Shown: piece by piece, positions 38,225 to 47,682 of the stretch
Layout of the letters: every line of letters starts with the position of its first letter
How positions within the stretch are numbered: the stretch's first letter is position 1
DNA from: Vibrio sp. SCSIO 43135
GTDB taxonomy: Bacteria > Pseudomonadota > Gammaproteobacteria > Enterobacterales > Vibrionaceae
Assembly: GCF_023716665.1 (NCBI RefSeq)
Contig: NZ_CP071859.1
Coordinates: 992,001-1,056,000 of the forward strand
Length of the DNA: 64,000 nt
Direction of reading: 5' to 3'
Position numbers and translations under genes: made by a program
Notes under the pieces: generated by a model
Seen by the model: the letters and a program-made list of their open reading frames with translations, nothing else
The model's database searches: none
Told to the model about the DNA's origin: nothing

Positions 38225-39586
38225 ATGGATATTCTGTTTCTTTTCCTAATGGTGATTGGCTTTATGCTTATTGGTGTGCCAATCGCAGTATCACTCGGTT
38301 TATCGAGCATTCTATTTTTGATGATGCACTCTGATGCATCACTCGCATCGGTAGCCCAAACTTTGTTTAATGCTTTTGCTGGCCACTACACTTTACTGGC
38401 TATTCCATTCTTTATACTCGCGTCGAGCTTTATGTCGACGGGCGGTGTAGCGAAACGAATTATCCGTTTTGCTATTGCGATGGTAGGCTGGTTTCGTGGC
38501 GGCTTGGCGATGGCGTCGGTTGTCGCTTGTATGATGTTTGCTGCGTTATCTGGCTCTTCACCTGCAACTGTTGTTGCTATCGGTAGTATCGTTATTGCTG
38601 GAATGGTCAAAAACGGTTACTCCAAAGAGTTCGCTTCTGGGGTGATTTGTAACGCAGGTACGCTAGGGATCTTAATCCCACCGTCCATTGTTATGGTGGT
38701 ATATGCCGCTGCGACAGACGTTTCAGTAGGGCGTATGTTTCTTGGCGGTGTGATTCCAGGATTACTCGCTGGCGTGATGTTGATGATTGCTATCTACATT
38801 GCAGCAAGAGTGAAAAAGCTTCCAGCGCAGCCTTTTGTCGGTTGGGGTGAGGCATTCGCTGCCGCAAAAGATGCAAGCTGGGGATTACTGCTCATTGTGA
38901 TCATTCTTGGCGGTATCTACGGTGGTATTTTTACTCCGACGGAAGCTGCCGCGGTTGCTGCTGTATATTCGTTCTTCATAGCGAACTTCATCTACAAAGA
39001 CATGGGGCCGTTTGCCGACAAGCAAAACACCAAACCTATGTTGGTAAAAGCGTTCGAGACTTTTGTTCACAAAGACACCAAGCACACCCTATATGAAGCA
39101 GGAAAGCTTACCATCATGCTGCTGTTTATCATTGCTAATGCATTGATCCTTAAACATGTACTGACGGAAGAGCGTATTCCGCAAATGATCACTGAATCGA
39201 TGCTGTCAGCAGGTTTAGGCCCGATTACTTTCCTCATCGTGGTGAACTTATTGCTTCTGATTGGTGGTCAGTTTATGGAGCCGTCTGGGCTGCTCATCAT
39301 CGTTGCGCCATTGGTGTTCCCAATAGCAATCGCACTTGGTATCGACCCAATTCACTTAGGTATCATGATGGTGGTGAACATGGAAATAGGCATGATCACA
39401 CCGCCGGTGGGTTTGAACTTATTTGTGACGGCCGGGGTCGCGAAGATGTCGATGATGCAAGTGGTCAAAGCGGCGCTACCATGGGTAGGTGTGATGTTCC
39501 TGTTCTTGATTATCGTAACCTACGTACCATGGGTATCAACTTGGTTACCGACAACCTTAATGGGACCTGAAATCATTACCAAGTAA
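38225..39586 (+). CDS. dctM: TRAP transporter large permease DctM
   Basis: This large membrane subunit, 453 residues with about twelve membrane segments, carries out Na+-driven uptake of the dicarboxylate delivered by DctP. The family segments are present: AGHYTLLAIPFFILASSFM, MMFAALSGSSPATVVAIGSI, LGILIPPSIVMVVYA and GMITPPVGLNLFV. An insert of about 45 polar residues near 260-300 (KDMGPFADKQNTK onward) is longer than in many relatives. AAGGAG precedes the ATG. Confidence 0.93.
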   Translation: MDILFLFLMVIGFMLIGVPIAVSLGLSSILFLMMHSDASLASVAQTLFNAFAGHYTLLAIPFFILASSFMSTGGVAKRIIRFAIAMVGWFRGGLAMASVVACMMFAALSGSSPATVVAIGSIVIAGMVKNGYSKEFASGVICNAGTLGILIPPSIVMVVYAAATDVSVGRMFLGGVIPGLLAGVMLMIAIYIAARVKKLPAQPFVGWGEAFAAAKDASWGLLLIVIILGGIYGGIFTPTEAAAVAAVYSFFIANFIYKDMGPFADKQNTKPMLVKAFETFVHKDTKHTLYEAGKLTIMLLFIIANALILKHVLTEERIPQMITESMLSAGLGPITFLIVVNLLLLIGGQFMEPSGLLIIVAPLVFPIAIALGIDPIHLGIMMVVNMEIGMITPPVGLNLFVTAGVAKMSMMQVVKAALPWVGVMFLFLIIVTYVPWVSTWLPTTLMGPEIITK

Positions 39587-39603
39587 CGGTATCAATTTGT
39601 ATG

Positions 39604-39640
39604 AAAGGAGCAAATGGTATGGCGCCATTTGCTCCTTTTT
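39604..39640. terminator. Terminator after dctM
   Basis: AAAGGAGCAAATGG pairs with CCATTTGCTCCTTT (39625-39638), followed by TTTTT on the plus strand; the minus strand has only a short A/T tail. Confidence 0.85.
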
Positions 39641-39662
39641 CATGCATGGACTTACCTAAAAA

Positions 39663-40106
39663 TCACAGCTCAGAACATTGGTAATAGCCCGCTTTCACAA
39701 ATTGCGGGTTCCAGTTTACCGAGAAAGTTGTAGTGGTGCCTTTGGAAATCAGGCCGTAAGTGTCAACTGTAGAAATCTCCATTGACGGAGAAAACTTTTC
39801 AATAGTCGTAACTTCAATATAGTTCGCATCATACTTTGCAGAAGTATTGGCAAACTTCTCTGCATTCACGACATATTGGTCGTATTCAAGCTGTGCTTGG
39901 TCTTCGAATAAGCCCGCTTTTGGTTTCGGTATCTTATAATATTCGGTCTCGTGAACCATTTCACAACCGAGTTTGTCGTCTGGTGCAAACTGGCTGTAAA
40001 CCACCTCGTTTCCTTCTGGTGTCAGATATACGTTTTGATCCATCGAACTACAAGCCGACAGCGCGATTGCAGTTCCCACTGCGAGTGACAGTTGAGCAAT
40101 TTTCAT
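39663..40106 (-). CDS. Putative lipoprotein of unknown function
   Basis: The start at 40106 gives a lipoprotein signal peptide (MKIAQLSLAVGTAIALSAC) with lipobox LSAC; thirteen in-frame codons upstream are excluded for that reason. The mature part is about 128 residues, with one cysteine near GCEMVHE and one near the C-terminus (YYQCSEL) that may form a disulfide. I do not recognise a characterised family. It is convergent with dctM. Confidence 0.7.
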   Translation of the reverse strand: MKIAQLSLAVGTAIALSACSSMDQNVYLTPEGNEVVYSQFAPDDKLGCEMVHETEYYKIPKPKAGLFEDQAQLEYDQYVVNAEKFANTSAKYDANYIEVTTIEKFSPSMEISTVDTYGLISKGTTTTFSVNWNPQFVKAGYYQCSEL

Positions 40107-40297
40107 GGTTGTTCTCTTAGTTATTATTAAGTTAGCAATATGCAAACGAAGGTTAATAAAGAAACAAACGGTAACAAAAGTAACCTGATGATTTAAATGG
40201 TATTTTTGGAATATTGCTTATTCCAAATAAAGGTTCTAATTGGAAAGGTAGGGATGAACTATAGTTAGAGAGTGTAATGGCAAACAGGATATTGGTT

Positions 40298-40531
40298 ATG
40301 GAGCGTTATCAACACTCAATCCCTGAATTATTTAAACAGCTTGGTTTAGGCCATTCTGCTGAAGAAATTGCAGATTTCATTAATCAGCACAATGGACTCG
40401 TAGTGGGAACCTCTATCCATGAAGCGATATTTTGGTCGTCTTCACAGGCCGCTTTTCTCAAAGAGGCCATAGATGAAGATGCCGACTGGGCTGAGATTGT
40501 CGATCAACTTGATACGATGCTACGAAGCTAG
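40298..40531 (+). CDS. DUF2789 family protein
   Basis: The protein is small (77 residues) and acidic. It matches the DUF2789 pattern: HSIPELFKQLGLG at the N-terminus and SSSQAAFLKEAIDEDADWAEIVDQLDTMLR at the C-terminus. The function is unknown. ATG 40298 gives the usual family N-terminus; ATG 40277 has a somewhat better placed GAGAG and would add seven residues, so the start is uncertain. Its stop codon overlaps the dctD stop in a shared CTAG. Confidence 0.75.
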   Translation: MERYQHSIPELFKQLGLGHSAEEIADFINQHNGLVVGTSIHEAIFWSSSQAAFLKEAIDEDADWAEIVDQLDTMLRS

Positions 40532-41871
40532 TCTGCTTTGTAGTTATCTTTGTCTAGTCCGTAGCGCTGCATTTTGTCGTAAAGGGTTTTGCGCGCAACT
40601 TGCAGTACTGACATTGTGTCGTTGATCCGTCCTTCGCAATCTATCAGCGCTTGTTCAATAGCACTTCGTTCAAATTCGGCTACTTGGTCGGCCAAGCCTG
40701 CTGAAGAGGGTGCTGCGTTTGTAGAGTCGTTCAGCTGCATCAATTTTCCAAGTAATACAAAGCGCTCTGCAGCGTTACGCAACTCGCGCACATTACCCGG
40801 CCAGTCATGGCTCAACAAAGTTGCAAGGTCGCTAGCTGGTAGAGAGGTTGCTGCTTTGCCATACCGAGAGGCTGCCACAAGTAAGAAGTGGTGGAATAGA
40901 GCCGGAATGTCTTCTTTTCGTTCGCGTAGCGGTGGTAAATCTAGCGTGACAATATTGAGGCGGTAATATAGGTCTTGGCGGAAGGTACCCTGTTGGGCGG
41001 CCTGTTTTAAGTCGACTTTGGTTGCGGCAATAACTCGGATATCGAGCGCATGTAACTCGTTAGAGCCGACACGCTCGAAGTGACGCTCTTGAAGTACTCT
41101 AAGTAATCGAATCTGAGCTTGCATTGGCATTGACTCTATTTCATCCAGAAACAGCGTTCCGCCTTGGGCATGTTCCAGCTTACCAATTCTGCGACTTTCG
41201 GCGCCGGTAAACGCGCCTTTTTCATGACCATACAGTTCACTTTCAATCAAGTTTTCCGGAACAGCACCGCAGTTAATCGCAACGAAATTATGTTCCCGCC
41301 GCTGGCTCTGTTCATGTAGAGAACGAGCAACTAACTCTTTACCTGTTCCTGTTTCGCCGAACAATAGAATATCGGCATCGGTATCGGCGACGTGGGTGAT
41401 AGTGTCACGTAATTGTTGGATACTAGCCGTATCTCCAATGATTCGTGGGCCTAGAATCTGGCTGGCTTTGAGGTTTCTCTTCAGTTGCTGGTTTTCCAGT
41501 ACCAATGTCTGTTTTTCTATGGCGCGATTTACGGTTTCGATTAACCTTTCGGGTGGAAAGGGTTTCTCTATAAAATCGTAGGCGCCGTTGTGCATCGCGT
41601 TGACCGCCATGCTGATGTCACCGTGCCCAGTAATCAAAATGATTGGGATATCATCGTGCTGGTGCATGACGGTAGTAAGCAAGTTCTCTCCCGATACACC
41701 CGGCAAGCAAATATCCGTCACTATAACTTTTGGTAGGCCATCCTGTTTAATAGCGAGTAAGGCATCTTCAGCCGAAGAGAAGAATCGCGCATTAATGTCT
41801 TCTAATTCGAAGCTTTGCTCAATTGCGATACGAATATCACTTTCATCGTCGATAAAGAAAACATCGCACAT
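40528..41871 (-). CDS. dctD: C4-dicarboxylate response regulator DctD (sigma-54 activator)
   Basis: The 447-residue NtrC-type regulator has a receiver with Asp53 in VTDICLPG, an AAA+ domain with Walker A GETGTGKE and the sigma-54-contacting GAFTGA loop in [12 protein letters not shown], and a C-terminal Fis-type HTH ([17 protein letters not shown]). It starts 3 bp after dctB, so the two are co-transcribed. The dctPQM operon nearby has a sigma-54 promoter and an upstream palindrome, which together make a complete regulatory circuit. The stop codon overlaps that of the convergent DUF2789 gene. Confidence 0.92.
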   Translation of the reverse strand: MCDVFFIDDESDIRIAIEQSFELEDINARFFSSAEDALLAIKQDGLPKVIVTDICLPGVSGENLLTTVMHQHDDIPIILITGHGDISMAVNAMHNGAYDFIEKPFPPERLIETVNRAIEKQTLVLENQQLKRNLKASQILGPRIIGDTASIQQLRDTITHVADTDADILLFGETGTGKELVARSLHEQSQRREHNFVAINCGAVPENLIESELYGHEKGAFTGAESRRIGKLEHAQGGTLFLDEIESMPMQAQIRLLRVLQERHFERVGSNELHALDIRVIAATKVDLKQAAQQGTFRQDLYYRLNIVTLDLPPLRERKEDIPALFHHFLLVAASRYGKAATSLPASDLATLLSHDWPGNVRELRNAAERFVLLGKLMQLNDSTNAAPSSAGLADQVAEFERSAIEQALIDCEGRINDTMSVLQVARKTLYDKMQRYGLDKDNYKAD

Positions 41872-41874
41872 ACA

Positions 41875-43662
41875 TCATCCTTGCGTATAAATTGGTAACG
41901 ATATGGAAAAGCAGGCCCCACCGAGATCGCTTGTTGACACTTCTATATGGCCTCCCATTGCAAGCAGGATTTGTTGCGAGATGGAAAGCCCAAGTCCAAG
42001 GCCGTTTTTCTTAGTGGTATAAAATGGTTCAAATAGGTGAGGGATTTTATCGCGCTCAATGCCTGGCCCATTGTCGCAAATACTGATAATCAGTTGTCCA
42101 TCACACTCTTTAGTAGTGAGATCTATTCGTTTGTTGTCTTGCCCGTCCATAGCCTGAATCGCATTGGTGATCAGGTTAATCAGAACTTGTTCCATTTGGA
42201 TTGGGTTAATCTCAACCACTGGGCTTGTAGACGCCAGTTGTATTTCAAGTGTCACCATATTTGATTTCAACTGAGCGGCCATTAACTCGTGTGAATAGCG
42301 GATAATGGAATCGACTTGAGTCACTTGAGTATCTTGGCTGTCAGATTTTCGAGCAAACGATTTAAGTTGCTCACTGATTTTAGCCATTCGCTCCGTTAAA
42401 GAGGAGATGCGTTCTAGGTTGTCGTCGACCCTTTCATATTTTTCGCGGCTTAAGAAGCGACGACCATTATCAGCAAAGCTACGAATGGCGGCTAGTGGAT
42501 TATTGAGCTCGTGGCTGATACTTGCAGACATTTGCCCAAGCACCGCCAATTTAGCCGCCTGAATTAGCTCATCCTGGGTTTGTCTAAGCACTTGCTCTGT
42601 TCGACTACGCTCATCAATTTCGGCGTGCAATTCAGCGGTGCGCTCCATAACCAAGAACTCTAATTTTTGTTTCGCTTCGGATTGTATCCGTTCGAGCTGG
42701 CGATGTTTTTGCCTACGGTGATACATAAGTAAAAAGGCTAGATAAAATATGGTGAATACCAAGCCCAAGATGACGACAAAACCAAATACACGCCAAAACA
42801 GCGCTATCTTAGGTGACAATACTCGGATATCTAGCGGAAGTAGGTCGAGCTTGCGCGATGACACTAAGAAATCACCTTTAATCCAACCCTTAAAAGGGTT
42901 TTGGAGTTCGCTATAGGGCTGGGAAAGATCACCAGTCAAACCGAGTGAACGAATATTAGTATCGAGATACTGGCGACTATTGAGGACTTCATTGCGCTGA
43001 GCATTAGTGAGTGTCGACAAGCTCTTAAATAACCACTCAGGCTTACTCGACATGAAAATGACATTATTTGGGTCGGTGGCGACAAAGTAGCTTTGTTTGC
43101 TTTTCCAGTTCTCTTCTATCGCGGACAAATCCATTTTGACCACCACAACACCCATGATTTCGGCCGCGTACTCCACTGGGTAGGAGTAATAGTAGCCTCT
43201 TAGACCAGACGTCGACCCTAGGGCAAAATACTGACTTTCATTGCCCTCGATGGCTTGTTGGAAGTATGGACGCCAAGCAAAGTTCCGTCCGATAAATGAG
43301 CGGGAAATATTCCAGTTACTCGACGCAATGGTGTTACCTTCGCGGTCGATGAGGTAACTGTCAGCTGCTTGAATCACGGAGTTAACCTTTTCAAGGTAGC
43401 GGTTAGTGATATCTATTTGAGCTGGATTGTCTGGAGAGCGAAGGGCGTCAATCAGTTCGGTATCTTTTGAAAGAAGCCTAGGGATATGGGCGTACTTATC
43501 AAGTTTGCTTGAGATATGATCGGCGAATCTATCTAACTGAGCTTGGTGTTCAGTTCGCACTTGCTGGTAGTGGTTGTCCCAAACTAAATGAGCGCCTATT
43601 ACCGAGGTAAAGGTAAAGGACAACAAAAAGAGCAGGTTAATACGTCGAATTAGCAACTTCAA
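41875..43662 (-). CDS. dctB: C4-dicarboxylate sensor histidine kinase DctB
   Basis: The 595-residue membrane sensor has TM1 at about 9-26, a double-Cache periplasmic domain containing RGYYYSYPVEY, where DctB proteins bind malate or succinate, TM2 at about 290-312, a coiled coil (about 318-370), HisKA with His384 in SISHELNNPLAAI, and an HATPase domain with NLITNAIQAM and GLGLSIS. It is the first gene of the dctBD operon. The 488-bp gap upstream must hold its promoter. Confidence 0.93.
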   Translation of the reverse strand: MKLLIRRINLLFLLSFTFTSVIGAHLVWDNHYQQVRTEHQAQLDRFADHISSKLDKYAHIPRLLSKDTELIDALRSPDNPAQIDITNRYLEKVNSVIQAADSYLIDREGNTIASSNWNISRSFIGRNFAWRPYFQQAIEGNESQYFALGSTSGLRGYYYSYPVEYAAEIMGVVVVKMDLSAIEENWKSKQSYFVATDPNNVIFMSSKPEWLFKSLSTLTNAQRNEVLNSRQYLDTNIRSLGLTGDLSQPYSELQNPFKGWIKGDFLVSSRKLDLLPLDIRVLSPKIALFWRVFGFVVILGLVFTIFYLAFLLMYHRRQKHRQLERIQSEAKQKLEFLVMERTAELHAEIDERSRTEQVLRQTQDELIQAAKLAVLGQMSASISHELNNPLAAIRSFADNGRRFLSREKYERVDDNLERISSLTERMAKISEQLKSFARKSDSQDTQVTQVDSIIRYSHELMAAQLKSNMVTLEIQLASTSPVVEINPIQMEQVLINLITNAIQAMDGQDNKRIDLTTKECDGQLIISICDNGPGIERDKIPHLFEPFYTTKKNGLGLGLSISQQILLAMGGHIEVSTSDLGGACFSISLPIYTQG

Positions 43663-44150
43663 ATATCCTCTGGGTCCCTATTTGTAGCGTAAATGTTTCA
43701 ACACTTTTCTGGGCAAAAAGATAAGAAATATGAGGGGTAAAACAGGAGCGAGATCTCTTTTTATACATTCAGACAAAAAAAAGCATCGACTCCCTTGAAA
43801 TAGCCGTTATTGTCCCCATTTCATCGAATACCATCGTTAATATGGTGGATTTTGTAGCAGTTAGACAAGATTTTGAAAATCTGGGCACCTGATAACGGTG
43901 TACGGGTCGACAGCATTGTTTCAGCTCGTTAGAATGCTGCGTCTAAAATTTTGTCCTGAGGCTAATCGGAGATACCTTTCGCTTTTAATCGCAAAGATAT
44001 CGCTGATTAGTCCGGTTCCAGTTTTGGCTGGGCCGATGCTCAATTTAACAACGTGCCCACGGTGCGGAACAAGGATGCAGCCACACAATATTGTTATTCG
44101 TGGTGGCTCACATGCTCAGGTTACTGAGCCATTTTTGAGGTTTAAAAATA
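43663..44150. other. Intergenic region between dctB and tig
   Basis: This 488-bp stretch lies between divergent genes. A short plus-strand frame with a CPRCG motif runs across it into tig and is not believed. The tig leader contains overlapping inverted repeats just before the ribosome-binding site (listed separately). I see no clear sigma-70 promoter by eye. Confidence 0.5.
44104..44136 (+). promoter_or_regulatory. Hairpin with T-run in the tig leader
   Basis: TGGCTCA (44104-44110) can pair with TGAGCCA (44125-44131), followed by TTTTT (44132-44136). An alternative stem GCTCAG/CTGAGC (44114-44119 with 44124-44129) shares the 3' arm. The structure ends just before the AGG ribosome-binding sequence of tig and looks like an attenuator or ribosome-site control element. 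Confidence 0.45.
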
Positions 44151-45419
44151 ATGCAAGTTACTGTTGAAACGCTAGAAGGCCTAGAGCGCCGTCTTAATAT
44201 TACTGTTCCTGCTGCTAACATCGAAGACGCTGTTACTGCAGAACTACGCAACATCGCAAAAAACCGTCGTTTCGATGGTTTCCGTAAAGGCAAAGTGCCT
44301 CTAAAAATGGTTGCTAAGATGTACGGCAAAGCAGTACGTCAAGACGTGATGGGCGAAGTAATGCAACGTCACTTCATCGAAGCAATCGTAAAAGAAAAGA
44401 TCAACCCAGCAGGCGCTCCAACTTTCGCTCCAGTTGAAAGTAACGAAGGTGCAGACCTAGTTTTCAACGCTACTTTTGAAGTTTACCCAGAAGTAGAACT
44501 AAAAGGCCTAGACAGCATCTCTGTTGAGAAGCCAGCAGTTGAAGTAAACGACGCTGACGTTGAAGAGATGATCGAAACTCTACGTAAGCAACAAGCAACT
44601 TGGGCTGAAGTTGACACTGCAGCTGAAGAAGGCACTCGTGCAACTATCGACTTCGTTGGTTCTATCGACGGTGAAGAGTTCGAAGGTGGTAAAGCTGAGA
44701 ACTTCCCACTAGAAATGGGTGCTGGTCGTATGATTCCTGGTTTTGAAGACGGTATCACTGGTAAAACAGCGGGTATGGAATTCGAAATCGACGTGACTTT
44801 CCCAGAAGATTACCACGCAGAAAACCTTAAAGGTAAAGCAGCTAAGTTCGCAATCAAAGTGAACAAAGTAGAAGCTCGTGAACTTCCAGAAATCAACGAC
44901 GAGTTCGTTGCTAAGTTTGGTGTTGCTGAAGGCGGTGTTGACGCACTTAAAGCTGAAGTACGCAAGAACATGGAGCGTGAGCTTAAGCAAGCTGTTAAGA
45001 ACCGCATCAAAGAGCAAGCGATCGACGGCCTAGTTAAAGAAAACGACATCGACGTACCAGCTGCACTAATCGATCAAGAAATCGGTACGCTACGTCAGCA
45101 AGCTGCACAGCGTTTCGGTGGTAACCCTGAAGCTGCAGAACAGCTTCCTCGTGAGCTATTTGAAGAGCAAGCTAAGCGTCGCGTAGTCGTTGGTCTTCTT
45201 CTTGGTGAAGTAATCAAGTCTGAAGAGCTAAAAGCTGACGATGAGAAAGTTAAAGCGCTTATCGAAGAAATGGCTACAGCATACGAAGATCCATCAGAAG
45301 TGATTGCTTACTACGAGCAAAACGAGCAAATGATGAACAACATGCGCAACGTTGCTCTAGAAGAGCAAGCTATCGATGCGATCATTGCTAAAGCTCAGGT
45401 TTCTGAAAAAAGAAGTTAG
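44151..45419 (+). CDS. tig: Trigger factor, C-terminus shifted by an apparent one-base insertion
   Basis: This ribosome-bound chaperone has the ribosome-docking signature GFRKGKVP in the N-terminal domain, a FKBP-like PPIase domain (about 150-245) and a helical C-terminal chaperone domain. The frame as given stops after 422 residues with VSEKRS. If one A is removed from the six-A run at 45406-45411, it continues as [15 protein letters not shown] to TAA 45457-45459, the C-terminal tail known in other trigger factors, and gives 435 residues. The shift is therefore either a sequence error or a real minor truncation. tig heads the usual tig-clpP-clpX-lon cluster. Confidence 0.93.
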   Translation: MQVTVETLEGLERRLNITVPAANIEDAVTAELRNIAKNRRFDGFRKGKVPLKMVAKMYGKAVRQDVMGEVMQRHFIEAIVKEKINPAGAPTFAPVESNEGADLVFNATFEVYPEVELKGLDSISVEKPAVEVNDADVEEMIETLRKQQATWAEVDTAAEEGTRATIDFVGSIDGEEFEGGKAENFPLEMGAGRMIPGFEDGITGKTAGMEFEIDVTFPEDYHAENLKGKAAKFAIKVNKVEARELPEINDEFVAKFGVAEGGVDALKAEVRKNMERELKQAVKNRIKEQAIDGLVKENDIDVPAALIDQEIGTLRQQAAQRFGGNPEAAEQLPRELFEEQAKRRVVVGLLLGEVIKSEELKADDEKVKALIEEMATAYEDPSEVIAYYEQNEQMMNNMRNVALEEQAIDAIIAKAQVSEKRS

Positions 45420-45508
45420 CTTCAACGAGCTAATGAACCAACAGCAGCCAGCTCAATAAGCAATATATTGCGTAGGTAGTTGACTTAGCGTTAACTATTC
45501 TGCTAACA

Positions 45509-45545
45509 ATGGTCCGTATGATGCTAATCATCCGGACCATTTATT
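45509..45545 (+). terminator. Terminator between tig and clpP
   Basis: ATGGTCCG (45509-45516) pairs with CGGACCAT (45533-45540) with further pairing inside, followed by TTATTTT. Confidence 0.75.
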
Positions 45546-45561
45546 TTAGGGGCATAAGAAT

Positions 45562-46188
45562 ATGAGCTATCAAGAAAAAAATGCAATGTCGCCGATTTTA
45601 GACGCGTTAGTACCTATGGTGGTTGAGCAAACTTCCCGTGGTGAACGTTCTTACGATATTTATTCTCGTCTACTCAAAGAACGCGTTATTTTCCTTACCG
45701 GTCAAGTGGAAGACCACATGGCGAATCTCGTCGTGGCTCAACTTCTTTTCTTAGAGTCTGAAAACCCAGACAAAGATATCTTCCTTTACATCAACTCACC
45801 TGGCGGTAGCGTAACAGCGGGTATGTCTATCTATGACACAATGCAGTTCATCAAGCCAAACGTGAGCACAGTATGTATGGGGCAGGCGTGCTCAATGGGC
45901 GCATTCCTACTAGCTGGTGGCGCACCAGGTAAGCGTTACGCGCTACCAAATTCGCGCGTAATGATTCACCAACCGCTAGGTGGATTCCAAGGCCAAGCGT
46001 CTGATATCCAAATTCACGCACAAGAAATTTTATCGATTAAGCAAAAGCTTAACTCGCTACTTGCTGAACACACGGGTCAGCCATTAGAGATTATCGAGCG
46101 TGATACTGATCGTGATAACTTCATGTCATCAGATCAAGCTGTAGAATACGGTTTAGTGGATGCAGTTTTGAACCACCGTGGTGAGTAA
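45562..46188 (+). CDS. clpP: ATP-dependent Clp protease proteolytic subunit ClpP
   Basis: This serine peptidase forms the tetradecameric chamber fed by ClpX or ClpA. The catalytic triad is visible: Ser in [11 protein letters not shown], His in MIHQPLGG and Asp in DTDRDNFM. The 208-residue length matches E. coli, including a short propeptide. It precedes clpX, as in most proteobacteria. Confidence 0.98.
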   Translation: MSYQEKNAMSPILDALVPMVVEQTSRGERSYDIYSRLLKERVIFLTGQVEDHMANLVVAQLLFLESENPDKDIFLYINSPGGSVTAGMSIYDTMQFIKPNVSTVCMGQACSMGAFLLAGGAPGKRYALPNSRVMIHQPLGGFQGQASDIQIHAQEILSIKQKLNSLLAEHTGQPLEIIERDTDRDNFMSSDQAVEYGLVDAVLNHRGE

Positions 46189-46269
46189 ATCCATACGGAT
46201 TGTCTAACGCAATTTGGTTTAAATTGATATACACTCAAACATAAAGAGTAAAGGCTAAGAGGTTAGCGA

Positions 46270-47550
46270 ATGACAGACAAAAGCAAAGAGAGTGGTAGCA
46301 GCAAATTACTGTATTGCTCTTTCTGTGGCAAAAGCCAGCACGAAGTTCGCAAGCTAATCGCCGGCCCTTCAGTTTACATTTGTGATGAATGTGTCGACTT
46401 ATGTAACGACATCATTCGTGAAGAAATCAAAGATGTTCTGCCTAAGAAACAATCTGAAGCGTTACCAACGCCTAAAGAAATTCGTGAACACCTTGATGAC
46501 TATGTAATTGGCCAAGATTACGCGAAGAAAGTGCTCGCTGTTGCGGTATATAACCACTACAAGCGTTTACGTAACGGTGATACAACGAGCGAAGGGGTTG
46601 AACTTGGTAAGAGTAATATCTTGCTTATCGGCCCAACAGGTAGTGGTAAGACACTCCTTGCAGAGACGCTCGCTCGTTTCCTAGATGTACCTTTCACTAT
46701 GGCAGACGCAACGACGCTTACTGAAGCGGGTTATGTTGGTGAAGATGTCGAAAACATCATTCAGAAGCTGCTGCAAAAGTGTGACTACGACGTAGCGAAA
46801 GCAGAACGTGGTATTGTGTACATTGATGAAATCGACAAGATTTCTCGTAAAGCGGAAAACCCATCGATCACACGTGACGTATCGGGTGAAGGTGTTCAAC
46901 AAGCACTACTTAAACTCGTTGAAGGAACGGTAGCTTCAGTTCCACCTCAAGGTGGCCGTAAGCATCCTCAGCAAGAATTCTTGCAAGTTGATACTTCTAA
47001 GATTCTATTTATCTGTGGCGGCGCATTTGCTGGCTTAGATAAAGTGATAGAGCAGCGCGTTGCAACCGGTACGGGCATTGGCTTCGGCGCGGAAGTTCGT
47101 TCTAAAGATGAAACTAAGACTGTTGGTGAACTGTTTACTCAAGTTGAGCCAGAAGATTTGGTTAAATATGGCCTTATTCCTGAGTTTATTGGTCGTCTTC
47201 CGGTTACTACAACGCTGACAGAGCTCGATGAAGAAGCACTGATCCAGATTCTATGTGAACCAAAGAACGCTCTGACGAAACAATATGGCGCACTCTTCGA
47301 TTTAGAAGACGTTGAACTTGAGTTCCGTGAAGATGCCCTACGCGCTATCGCTAAAAAAGCGATGGAGCGTAAAACTGGTGCTCGTGGTCTGCGTTCTATC
47401 TTAGAAAGCGTGCTTTTAGAAACCATGTATGAACTTCCTTCAGCGACGGACGTAAGCAAAGTCGTTATTGATGAGACAGTGATTAATGGCGAGTCGGAAC
47501 CATTACTGATCTACAGTAACACCGATAATCAAGCCGCTGGCGCTGAGTAA
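46270..47550 (+). CDS. clpX: ATP-dependent Clp protease ATP-binding subunit ClpX
   Basis: This AAA+ unfoldase delivers tagged substrates to ClpP. An N-terminal zinc-binding domain has cysteines in YCSFCGKS and ICDECVDLC; Walker A is GPTGSGKT, Walker B is [10 protein letters not shown], the pore loop is GYVGEDV, and the ClpP-binding loop carries IGFGAE. The 426-residue length is standard. Confidence 0.98.
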   Translation: MTDKSKESGSSKLLYCSFCGKSQHEVRKLIAGPSVYICDECVDLCNDIIREEIKDVLPKKQSEALPTPKEIREHLDDYVIGQDYAKKVLAVAVYNHYKRLRNGDTTSEGVELGKSNILLIGPTGSGKTLLAETLARFLDVPFTMADATTLTEAGYVGEDVENIIQKLLQKCDYDVAKAERGIVYIDEIDKISRKAENPSITRDVSGEGVQQALLKLVEGTVASVPPQGGRKHPQQEFLQVDTSKILFICGGAFAGLDKVIEQRVATGTGIGFGAEVRSKDETKTVGELFTQVEPEDLVKYGLIPEFIGRLPVTTTLTELDEEALIQILCEPKNALTKQYGALFDLEDVELEFREDALRAIAKKAMERKTGARGLRSILESVLLETMYELPSATDVSKVVIDETVINGESEPLLIYSNTDNQAAGAE

Positions 47551-47570
47551 AAATAATCAAAATGTTCAAA

Positions 47571-47597
47571 GGAGGTATTAAATACCTCCTTTTTTTT
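47571..47597 (+). terminator. Terminator after clpX
   Basis: GGAGGTA (47571-47577) pairs with TACCTCC (47583-47589), followed by a run of T. Confidence 0.88.
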
Positions 47598-47606
47598 ATT
47601 CTTTCA

Positions 47607-47633
47607 TTGAATCCAATGGATTAGCCCCCATAT
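47607..47633 (+). promoter_or_regulatory. Sigma-32 heat-shock promoter of lon
   Basis: TTGAAT (47607-47612) and CCCCATAT (47626-47633) are 13 bp apart, close to the RpoH consensus (TTGAAA and CCCCATNT). It lies 50 bp upstream of lon, a classical heat-shock gene. Confidence 0.75.
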
Positions 47634-47682
47634 ACTGCTTAACAAGTTATGCGTTAAACATGAAAGCGGAAGAGAGAAATAT

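Noticed and set aside
43898..44167. Plus-strand 89-residue frame with a CPRCG motif upstream of and into tig
   Set aside because: It runs through the tig leader hairpins and overlaps the tig start in another frame, has no ribosome site, and the rest of the sequence has no protein character. The single CxxC is probably chance.
45400..45420. Programmed -1 frameshifting at the tig A-run
   Set aside because: The required shift is +1 relative to the long frame, and the run is not arranged as the A-AAA-AAG heptamer. No stimulatory structure was seen. A +1 slip remains only a remote alternative to a sequence error.
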